The position numbers were made by a program, and so were the translations under genes. 64,000 nucleotides of DNA, taken from Chloroflexota bacterium. Its GTDB lineage: Bacteria; Chloroflexota; Anaerolineae; CG2-30-64-16. The notes beneath the pieces were generated by a model, which was given only the letters and a program-made list of their open reading frames with translations, was not told the DNA's origin and searched no databases. Shown piece after piece: positions 48,301 to 57,364 of this stretch (position 1 is its first letter; each line of letters begins with the position of its first letter). The stretch covers positions 1 through 64,000 of the forward strand of contig JAPLHB010000055.1 in the NCBI GenBank assembly GCA_026389845.1, in the 5' to 3' direction.

Positions 48301-50204
48301 GCAACCACCTGGCAATCGCAACCGTGACGGCCGGCTTGGGCCAGATGATCCTGCCGGCGCTTCGCAGGGCCGTCGGCGAGACTACGGTCACCACCCGGCG
48401 GCCGGACGCGTCGCAGAACAACAACACCAACCCGCGCGCGAACCTGTATCTCTACCAAGTCATCCCCAACGCGATGTGGCGCAACGCCGACCTGCCCGCG
48501 CGCCGGGCCGACGGCACCCTCGTCCAGCGGCCCCAGACCGCGCTAGACCTCCACTACCTACTGACCTTCCACGGCGAAGAGAACCAGCTCGTGCCGCAAC
48601 GGCTGCTCGCGGCCGCGGTCGGCGTTCTGCACAGCCATCCGGTCCTCACCCGGTCCGCGATCCAGTCGCTCCTGCAGAATGCGCAGGAAGAGGACGATAC
48701 TTACCACTTCCTGGTCGGCTCTGACTTGGCCAACCAGGTTGATTCGGTGCGCTTCTCGCCGCTTGGGCTGAACCTGGAGGAGCTGTCTAAGCTCTGGTCG
48801 GTGTTCTTCCAGACCGCCTACGTGTTGTCGGTCGCGTACCAGGCCTCGGTCGTGCTCGTCGAGCCGGAAGAAGAAGCGCCGCAGCCCGCCCTGCCCGTGC
48901 GCAGCTACAACGTCTACGCCATGCCGTTCCGCCAGCCGGTCATCGAGCGGGTCACGGCTGAGGGCGTGGCCGGCGCGGCCGGACTGATTCAAGCCAACAG
49001 CCGACTGCTCGTGCAGGGCCGGCGGCTGCGCGGGGAGGACACGCGGCTGAGCATCGCCGGGGCCGAACTCACCCCGTGCGACGAGGACATCACCGACGCA
49101 CAGATCGCGACCTCGCTGCTGACTCTGCCCGCGGGATCGCTCCGCGCCGGGGTGCGGGGGATTCAGGTGCTGCACCCAGTGCCGATGGGCGTGCCCGCGG
49201 TACCACACCGCGGGGTCGAGTCGGCCGTTGCCGCGTTCGTGCTCCGGCCGTCCATTGCAGGATTGAGCTACGCTGCGCCGCACCTGACGGTTCTGGTCAA
49301 CCCGGTCGGCGCCACTGGGCAGCGAAACATCCTCCTGCTCAACGAGCTGAACCCGCCGCCCGACCGCCGGCCGCGCGCCTATAGCTTCAACGCGACCAGC
49401 ACCGCCGGGGATGCGATGTTCTTCACGCCCGCGCAGGATGACCAGGGGCACGAAGACCCCGCGCTCGGCGAGCTGGGACTGGCGAACCCGGCGCAGACGT
49501 GGGGTGCGCTGTCCGCGGACATCGCCGCTTTCGCCGGGCTCGCCAACAACCCGGCGCAGCTCTTGGCGACCCTCGGCGGGGAAGGGCCACACCCTGTGAC
49601 CGTCGCAGGCGCGCCCGCGACCGTGCACGCGGCCCGCGCCGCGCTGGAGGTCGGCCTGCGCGCCGCGCAGTCCAGCCCCGCCTTCGCGGCTGCCCGCGTC
49701 CTGCGGGTGGGAGATCGCCTGCTCGTGCTCCCGGGGAGCGACCAGGGCGCGACGGCGTTTACGGCCGCGTTCGCGGCGGCGGGGAACGATCCTGCCGTCA
49801 GGGAGCTGGGGTTGGCGAGCGCGGCGCCCGCGTGGGGCATGTTGTCGGCGGATCTCGCGGCCTTCGCCAAGCTCACCCACAATCCAGCCGCGCTCCGGGT
49901 CAGCATCGGCAGCGCGGGGCCGTACCAGGTGGCTGTCGCGGGCGCGCCCGCGAGCCTGGACGCGGCCCGGGCCGCGTTGGAGAGCGGCCTGACCGCCGCG
50001 CACGACACGCCGCCCTTCACGCAGGCGCACGCCGTCCGGCTAAGCAACCGGCTCCTGGTGCTGCCCGGTCCCGGCGTGCACTTCACCCTGACCGGCGTGC
50101 AGCCCAGCGAATACCTGGCCCGTATCCAGATGGACGGCGCCGAAAGCCCGCTGGAGACAGACGATAGCGGGCACTTTGTCGGACCAAAACTGACGGTGAC
50201 TTGA
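48297..50204 (+). CDS. eCIS cap protein, DUF4255 (Afp16/Pvc16-like), with repeated C-terminus
   Basis: The 635-residue protein has an N-terminal DUF4255 domain (about 1-200; GLGQMILPALRRAVGETTVT, RANLYLYQVIPNAMWRNADL), the tail terminator/cap that ends sheath polymerisation. After a linker come two tandem repeats of about 105 residues (LGLANPAQTWGALSADIAAF and LGLASAAPAWGMLSADLAAF, each ending RLLVLPG). The repeats make it much longer than typical Afp16. It overlaps the upstream stop by four bases. Confidence 0.85.
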   Translation: MSNHLAIATVTAGLGQMILPALRRAVGETTVTTRRPDASQNNNTNPRANLYLYQVIPNAMWRNADLPARRADGTLVQRPQTALDLHYLLTFHGEENQLVPQRLLAAAVGVLHSHPVLTRSAIQSLLQNAQEEDDTYHFLVGSDLANQVDSVRFSPLGLNLEELSKLWSVFFQTAYVLSVAYQASVVLVEPEEEAPQPALPVRSYNVYAMPFRQPVIERVTAEGVAGAAGLIQANSRLLVQGRRLRGEDTRLSIAGAELTPCDEDITDAQIATSLLTLPAGSLRAGVRGIQVLHPVPMGVPAVPHRGVESAVAAFVLRPSIAGLSYAAPHLTVLVNPVGATGQRNILLLNELNPPPDRRPRAYSFNATSTAGDAMFFTPAQDDQGHEDPALGELGLANPAQTWGALSADIAAFAGLANNPAQLLATLGGEGPHPVTVAGAPATVHAARAALEVGLRAAQSSPAFAAARVLRVGDRLLVLPGSDQGATAFTAAFAAAGNDPAVRELGLASAAPAWGMLSADLAAFAKLTHNPAALRVSIGSAGPYQVAVAGAPASLDAARAALESGLTAAHDTPPFTQAHAVRLSNRLLVLPGPGVHFTLTGVQPSEYLARIQMDGAESPLETDDSGHFVGPKLTVT

Positions 50205-50208
50205 GGGA

Positions 50209-52224
<2,016 letters not shown>

Positions 52225-52237
52225 CGGACGAAGGACG

Positions 52238-52516
52238 GTGGCGGTGAGCGAGACGCAGTACGCGGTGGAGCTGCATATTGAGGAGTTGGTGCTGCGTGGA
52301 TTTCCGCCGGAGCAGCGGCAGGCGATCGCGGCTGCGGTGGAGACGGCGCTGGCCGGGCTGCTTGCCGAGCGGGGAGTGCCGCCGGCGTGGGCGGGGGGCG
52401 GGGAGGCACCGCGGGTGGACGGTGGGCAGTTTGTGGTAACCCCCGCCGCGCGGCCGGAAGCGATCGGAGCGCAGGTGGCGCAAGCGGTGTACGGTGGGCT
52501 GGCGCGAAGAGATTGA
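52238..52516 (+). CDS. Small eCIS-linked protein between the ATPase and DUF4157 genes
   Basis: The 92-residue protein has YAVELHIEELVLRGFPPEQR and a C-terminal GAQVAQAVYGGLARRD. It starts with GTG (52238 or 52244). Comparable short proteins are common in this position, but no function is established. It lies 16 bp before the DUF4157 gene. Confidence 0.6.
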   Translation: MAVSETQYAVELHIEELVLRGFPPEQRQAIAAAVETALAGLLAERGVPPAWAGGGEAPRVDGGQFVVTPAARPEAIGAQVAQAVYGGLARRD

Positions 52517-52532
52517 GAAAGGTGATTGTGTC

Positions 52533-53795
52533 ATGAGCAATCCTATACTTAGCAAAGCCAAGATCGCACCGGCGGCGATGCCGGCGTGGCGGCCCGCGTC
52601 AGCCGGCCTGAGCGGACGAGCGCGGCTGTACGTCACGCGGCTGCCGGCCGGCCCTGCGCTTGCCCCGGCAGACCAGACGCTGGCGCCGTCCGAACGCACG
52701 GCAGCCTGCCCGGCCTCGCCCCGGCGCTGCCCCTTTGGCGGCGCGTGTCACACGTGTCCCACCGGGCTGCAGGCCAGGCTGCGGGTCAGCCGGCCGGGGG
52801 ACGCGGACGAGCAGGAGGCGGCCCGGGTGGCGGATGCGGTGATGGGCAGCGGGTTGAAGCGGACAAGCGGATGGGGTGAGCGCACAGAACCGGGGAGCGG
52901 GGGGGCACCGTTGCCGGAAGAGATGCGGGCGTTCTTCGAGCCGCGCTTTGGGCACGACTTCAGCCGGGTGCGAGTGCACACGGGGGCGGAGGCGGCGAAG
53001 TCGGCGCGGTCGGTGAACGCGTTGGCCTATACCCTGGGCCGAGATATCGTGTTTGCCGCCGGGCAGTACGCCCCCGAGACGGACGCAGGCCGCAACCTGA
53101 TCGCCCACGAGCTGGCCCATGTGATCCAGCAGCAGGGTGTGCCACCATCGGTGCAGCGCGATGAGGACCCGACCGGAGATGCAGAGGGCGCTGTCGAACC
53201 CAAGCTGGATCAACCGGGCGCCGATGCGGATGCTCTACAGGCTGGAGCGGGAGGCGCCTGTGCGGAAAAGGCCACGTGGAAACCTGATGCAGCCATTCCC
53301 GTTGATATCCAGGCTGACAGCGTTGTGGCCTTTGTCACTGAGGCAAACGCGACACTGGGGTCCCCGCACATGTCGTGGGACTGGGGCACTGAGCCCGCGC
53401 CCGCGTACGATAGCCAGGGCAAGGCAACGAAAATCAACCTCTGGGTCAAAACCAGCATCCAGGCCCCTCGTTTAGGCCTTTCACGGGCGCCTGCTGATGA
53501 GAAGCAGATAATTGACGACATCGTGAAACGTATCAGGGAACACGAGCAAACCCATCGCAGTGACCTGGTCAACGTGATGGACGCGGCGGTCTGCGCAGCT
53601 CTTGGCAAGACCGAGTCAGGGGTGAAAGCGGTCCTCCAAACGGCGATATGCACCACAGCTCCGCAGAAGTTTTCGGCATTGGATGCAACGGAGGGTCAAA
53701 TCGAGCTCGATAAGAACGCCGCTGGTACAAAGGTCATCGGCTTTCACACGGCTGGCGTGAAAGTCAATTATAAAGACCCTGGATGCAAAGTATAA
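52533..53795 (+). CDS. DUF4157 protein with second HExxH-like domain, putative eCIS effector
   Basis: The 420-residue protein has an N-terminal leader (about 1-110), the DUF4157 domain (about 125-215) with FGHDFSRVRVHTGAEAAKSA and HELAHVIQQQ (His192, Glu193, His196), then a C-terminal part (about 240-420) containing IREHEQTHRSDLVN (His337, Glu338, His341), a second HExxH site recalling DUF922-type zinc proteases. DUF4157 proteins are frequently loaded into eCIS particles. The C-terminal part has lower GC and different codon choice than its neighbours, suggesting a swapped toxin module. Confidence 0.75.
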   Translation: MSNPILSKAKIAPAAMPAWRPASAGLSGRARLYVTRLPAGPALAPADQTLAPSERTAACPASPRRCPFGGACHTCPTGLQARLRVSRPGDADEQEAARVADAVMGSGLKRTSGWGERTEPGSGGAPLPEEMRAFFEPRFGHDFSRVRVHTGAEAAKSARSVNALAYTLGRDIVFAAGQYAPETDAGRNLIAHELAHVIQQQGVPPSVQRDEDPTGDAEGAVEPKLDQPGADADALQAGAGGACAEKATWKPDAAIPVDIQADSVVAFVTEANATLGSPHMSWDWGTEPAPAYDSQGKATKINLWVKTSIQAPRLGLSRAPADEKQIIDDIVKRIREHEQTHRSDLVNVMDAAVCAALGKTESGVKAVLQTAICTTAPQKFSALDATEGQIELDKNAAGTKVIGFHTAGVKVNYKDPGCKV

Positions 53796-53854
53796 TCCGT
53801 ACAAGGCGGTTGGTCACGGCTGCGTTAGAGTACACGGCTGGCAGGAGAGAGACT

Positions 53855-54526
53855 ATGTGTGCGTTTCCGGGCTCACCCCGGCTGATGAAGGGCGCGATCA
53901 TCGGGATTGATCCGTTCAACCCGCTGGCAAGCATCGTCATTTTCCAGTATAACCCCGACACGATGACGCGCACTTTGACGCCACAGACGGCCGGCGGGCA
54001 GGGTGGCGACCGCTCGGAGGCGCTCCGCCTGCGCGGCGCACCGGTCGAGGAGATCAAGCTCGACGTGGAGATTGACGCCACGGATCAGCTCGAGCAGGGG
54101 GATGCCCTGGCGACGACGCTGGGCATCTACCCGCAGCTCTCCGCGCTGGAAATGCTGATCTACCCGAAGAGCGCCCTGGTCATCGCCAACACGATCCTGC
54201 TCGCCGCGGGCACGATCGAGGTGATCCCGGCCGCCGCGCCGCTCACCCTTTTCATCTGGGGACCGAAGCGCGTGCTGCCCGTGCGCCTCAGCAGCTTCAG
54301 CATCACCGAGGAGGCGTATGACGCAGGGCTTAACCCCATCCGGGCCAAGGTCTCGCTCGGGCTGCGAGTGTTGAGCTACAACGACCTGCCGCTGACGCAC
54401 CCGGGGTACGCGATCTTCCTGGCGCATCAGGTGGTCAAGGAAGTGATGGCGACCATCGGCAGCATCGGCAGCGTCGGTGGGGCCGCAACGATGTCCTTCT
54501 CCTTCAGCGCCGGCATCGGAGGGTGA
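53855..54526 (+). CDS. eCIS tube-initiator-like protein (Afp7 N-terminal domain)
   Basis: The 223-residue protein has MKGAIIGIDPFNPLASIVIF-QYNPD, LRGAPVEEIKLDVEIDATDQ and RVLPVRLSSFSITEEAYDAG-LNP, characteristic of the 'CIS tube protein' family at the baseplate end of the tube. In Afp/PVC the LysM segment is fused to it (Afp7); here LysM-like sequence is a separate gene (54531). The start at 53855 has AGGAGAGAG. It resumes the structural operon after the effector gene. Confidence 0.85.
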   Translation: MCAFPGSPRLMKGAIIGIDPFNPLASIVIFQYNPDTMTRTLTPQTAGGQGGDRSEALRLRGAPVEEIKLDVEIDATDQLEQGDALATTLGIYPQLSALEMLIYPKSALVIANTILLAAGTIEVIPAAAPLTLFIWGPKRVLPVRLSSFSITEEAYDAGLNPIRAKVSLGLRVLSYNDLPLTHPGYAIFLAHQVVKEVMATIGSIGSVGGAATMSFSFSAGIGG

Positions 54527-54530
54527 CGCT

Positions 54531-54872
54531 ATGTTCGACCCGACCAGCCGCTATTACCGGCTCGAAACAGCCACGCTCACGCTCCCGGATGGCGCTGCCG
54601 CCCCGGTGACAGCGGCCGGGGCCGCGGGGGACGCCTCCGCTGCCGACACGATTGCCTACGTTCGCCGTCGTTTCCTGCTGCAGGGCGATGCGTTGCCTCT
54701 GCTGATGGAAGTCACCGTGAGCCAGGGCGACCGCCTGGACCTGATCACCGCGCGCGCGTTGGGCGACTCGACGCAGTTCTGGCGCGTGTGCGACGCCAAC
54801 AATGCGATGGCCCCGCTAGACCTGGTCGCGGAGCCGGGGCGGACCCTCCGCGTGCCTATCCCGCAAGCCTGA
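54531..54872 (+). CDS. LysM-like baseplate protein (Afp7 C-terminal part)
   Basis: The 113-residue protein contains ADTIAYVRRRFLLQGDALPL and SQGDRLDLITARALGDSTQF-WRVCDANNAM, a LysM-like motif seen in the C-terminus of Afp7-type proteins. It lies four bases after the preceding stop, supporting a split of one ancestral gene into two. Confidence 0.8.
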   Translation: MFDPTSRYYRLETATLTLPDGAAAPVTAAGAAGDASAADTIAYVRRRFLLQGDALPLLMEVTVSQGDRLDLITARALGDSTQFWRVCDANNAMAPLDLVAEPGRTLRVPIPQA

Positions 54873-54885
54873 AAGGCGCAGCACG

Positions 54886-56022
54886 ATGCTCGGCACCTAC
54901 CTGACGTTCCTGATCGGACCGACGATCGCTGTGCCGGCCCCCCCATCCCTGCTCGAGTCTCTCAAGCGGGTGGAGGTCACGCACGACGACGAACAGGCGT
55001 CGGGCTTTCAGTTGACCTTCCAGGTGGGTCGCGTCGGCGCCGCGGATCTGCTCGACTACGCGCTGCTTGCGAACCCGCTCCTGAAGCCGTTCAACCGGGT
55101 GATCCTGATCATTACTTTCAACGCGATGCCGCGCGTGCTCATGGATGGCATCATCACGCACCAACAACTGTCTCCCAGCAACGAGCCGGGCGCGTCCACC
55201 CTCACCATCACGGGCGAAGACGTCAGCGTGATGATGGACCTGAAGGGCGGCGAGCCGGTCGAGCACCCGGCGCAGCCCGAGCCGATCATCGCGCTCAAGC
55301 TGATCGCCAGTTACGCGCAGTACGGCCTCATCCCGATGGTGATCCCGCCGCCGGTCATTGACCCGCCGATCCCGATCCAGCGCATCCCCGTGCAGCATGG
55401 GACCGACCTGGCATATCTCAGGCAGATGGCGTCCCGCTACGGTTACGTGTTCTACGTCAAGCCCGGCCCAGCGCCCTTCACCAACACCGCGTACTGGGGG
55501 CCGCCGGTCCGAGTCGGCCTGCCCCAGCCCGCGCTCTCCGTGGCGCTCGGCGGGCAGACAAACGTCAACCAAGTCAACTTTCGCAACAACGCGATGGGGC
55601 CGACGCTGGTTGAGGGCAGGGTGCAGGATTCGCTGACGGGCCAGGCGTTGCCGGTCCAGACCTTCGCCAGCCTGCGGCCGCCGCTCTCCGTCTTCCCGGC
55701 CTGGCTGTTCAACCAGCCCAACGTGCGTCGCGTCCAATTTCAGGAGACCGGCGTGAACGCGGTGGCGGCGATGGGCCGGGCGCAGGGCCGCACCGATGCG
55801 TCTACCGATTCGGTGGTCGCCGAGGGCGAGCTGGACACGATGCAGTACGGCAACCTGCTCGAAGCCCGCGGTCTGGTGGGGATGCGCGGGGTGGGCTACA
55901 GCTACGACGGCCTCTGGTACGTCAAGCGCGTCCGTCACGTGATCGAGAAGGAGAAGTACACGCAGAGCTTCACGGTGACGCGTGAAGGATTGGGCTCGAC
56001 GGTGCCGGTGGTGGTGCCGTAA
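54886..56022 (+). CDS. eCIS hub protein (gp27/late control D-like, Afp8 N-half)
   Basis: The 378-residue protein has RVEVTHDDEQASGFQLTFQV, DGIITHQQLSPSNEPGASTL and QHGTDLAYLRQMASRYGYVF-YVKPG, the T4 gp27/VgrG N-terminal fold that joins tube to spike. In Afp8 and VgrG this is fused to the gp5 part, which is separate here (56135). It is followed by the nested palindrome at 56027. Confidence 0.88.
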   Translation: MLGTYLTFLIGPTIAVPAPPSLLESLKRVEVTHDDEQASGFQLTFQVGRVGAADLLDYALLANPLLKPFNRVILIITFNAMPRVLMDGIITHQQLSPSNEPGASTLTITGEDVSVMMDLKGGEPVEHPAQPEPIIALKLIASYAQYGLIPMVIPPPVIDPPIPIQRIPVQHGTDLAYLRQMASRYGYVFYVKPGPAPFTNTAYWGPPVRVGLPQPALSVALGGQTNVNQVNFRNNAMGPTLVEGRVQDSLTGQALPVQTFASLRPPLSVFPAWLFNQPNVRRVQFQETGVNAVAAMGRAQGRTDASTDSVVAEGELDTMQYGNLLEARGLVGMRGVGYSYDGLWYVKRVRHVIEKEKYTQSFTVTREGLGSTVPVVVP

Positions 56023-56026
56023 GGAG

Positions 56027-56116
56027 TATCTTCTCAACCTGTAGGGGCGCACCCTTGCGGTCGCCCTGGCGGGCAGGCGCAAGGCCATGCCCCTACCCCG
56101 GATGATTGAGAAGATA
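56027..56116. repeat. Nested interspersed palindrome, copy 2
   Basis: Outer arms (TATCTTCTCAA and TTGAGAAGATA) and inner arms (GTAGGGGC, GCCCCTAC) match the copy at 18277-18362, including loop sequence. It sits between the hub and spike genes without breaking them. Confidence 0.88.
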
Positions 56117-56134
56117 CCGTAAGGATCACATTTC

Positions 56135-56638
56135 ATGCCCCAAGGCTCATTTTTCGGTAAGTACCGAGGCAAAGTCGAGAACAACATTGACCCGATGATG
56201 CAGGGTCGCGTCCAGGTGAGCGTGCCGGCGGTGCTGGGCGAAGGCTCACTGAGCTGGGCGATGCCGTGCGCACCATACGGCGGCTCGGGCGTGGGTTTCT
56301 TTGCCGTCCCACCGGTCGGCGCGAACGTCTGGGTGGAGTTCGAGGGCGGCGATCCCGACTATCCGATCTGGGCCGGCTGCTTCTGGGGCATCGGCGAAGC
56401 CCCGGCCACGCCTGCGCTGCCGCAGATGAAGGTCCTGAAGACCGATTGCATCACGCTCACCCTCAGCGACCTGCCGGGGATCGGCGGGGTCACGCTGGAG
56501 GTCAATCCGCCGGCAGTGCCCATGCCGCTCAAGCTGGCCTTCTCGGTCAGCGGCATCGAGATCACCAACGGCGCGGCCAGTGTCAAGCTGACGCCGGTAA
56601 GCGTGTCGCTGAACAACGGCGCGCTGGAAGTTATCTGA
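56135..56638 (+). CDS. eCIS spike protein (gp5/gpV OB-fold, Afp8 C-half)
   Basis: The 167-residue protein has FGKYRGKVENNIDPMMQGRV-QVSVP, VGFFAVPPVGANVWVEFEGG and YPIWAGCFWG, the OB-fold of gp5/gpV, followed by a short beta-helix-like repeat (LKLAFSVSGIEITNGAASVK). It forms the trimeric spike that carries the PAAR tip encoded next. Confidence 0.9.
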   Translation: MPQGSFFGKYRGKVENNIDPMMQGRVQVSVPAVLGEGSLSWAMPCAPYGGSGVGFFAVPPVGANVWVEFEGGDPDYPIWAGCFWGIGEAPATPALPQMKVLKTDCITLTLSDLPGIGGVTLEVNPPAVPMPLKLAFSVSGIEITNGAASVKLTPVSVSLNNGALEVI

Positions 56639-56676
56639 AAGTAGGGGCGGGTCTTGCACCTGCCACGGGAGCGGCC

Positions 56677-56997
56677 ATGCCGGGCTTCCTGGTCCATCTC
56701 GGCGCCACGGTCATTTGTAGCCACGGCGGACAGGCGATGCCCGCCGCGCCGAACCCGCGCGTTTTGGTGGGTGGTCAGCCGGTGGCGACCCTCTCCACCC
56801 CATACACGGTCGCGGGCTGCGCGTTCGTGCCTCCCGCCGGCAACGGCCCGTGCGTGACCGCGCAGTTCGTCTCGGGCGCAACCCGGGTCTTGGCCGGTGG
56901 GGTTCCGGTCCTGGTGCAAAGCAGCCAGTCCATCTGTACGCCCACCGGCACGCCGCTCGTCATCCTCGTCACCCAGTTTCGGGTGCGGGGAATGTGA
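56677..56997 (+). CDS. PAAR-like spike tip protein
   Basis: The 106-residue protein has GATVICSHGGQAMPAAPNPR-VLVGGQPVATL, VAGCAFVPPAGNGPCVTAQF and a closing LVIL/FRVRGM. It is of the DUF4280/PAAR-like class, with Cys and His that could bind the tip metal. A GTAGGGG half-repeat lies just before its start. It caps the spike encoded at 56135. Confidence 0.85.
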   Translation: MPGFLVHLGATVICSHGGQAMPAAPNPRVLVGGQPVATLSTPYTVAGCAFVPPAGNGPCVTAQFVSGATRVLAGGVPVLVQSSQSICTPTGTPLVILVTQFRVRGM

Positions 56998-57004
56998 GGC
57001 CCTG

Positions 57005-57364
57005 ATGCACATTGACTATCCTTGGCATTTCGATCACCGGGGGCGGACGGCCCTGACGGGGCAGGACGACTACATCCGTGACCTGATCGAGCAGGTGCTC
57101 TTCACCTCGCCCGGCGAACGGGTCAACCGGCCCGACTTCGGCTGCGGCCTGATGCAGCTCCTTTTCGCGCCCAACAGCCCCGAGTTGGTGACTGCTACTA
57201 CCTTCATGGTGCAAGGCGCGCTGCAACGTTGGCTCGGCGATCTGATCCAGGTCGAGGCAGTCAACGTCGGGGCCGGGGAGTCCACGCTGCGGGTCACGGT
57301 GCAGTACGTCGTCCGCCGGGGGCAGGAGCGCCGGGTCGCGCAGTTCAGCAGAGGAGGGGTGTGA
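57005..57364 (+). CDS. Baseplate wedge protein gp25/GPW family (Afp9-like)
   Basis: The 119-residue protein has DDYIRDLIEQVLFTSPGERV-NRPDFGCGL and RWLGDLIQVEAVNVGAGEST, the gp25 fold with the conserved ExR-like lysozyme-related core. It connects sheath and baseplate and nucleates sheath assembly. Its stop overlaps the next ATG. Confidence 0.92.
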   Translation: MHIDYPWHFDHRGRTALTGQDDYIRDLIEQVLFTSPGERVNRPDFGCGLMQLLFAPNSPELVTATTFMVQGALQRWLGDLIQVEAVNVGAGESTLRVTVQYVVRRGQERRVAQFSRGGV

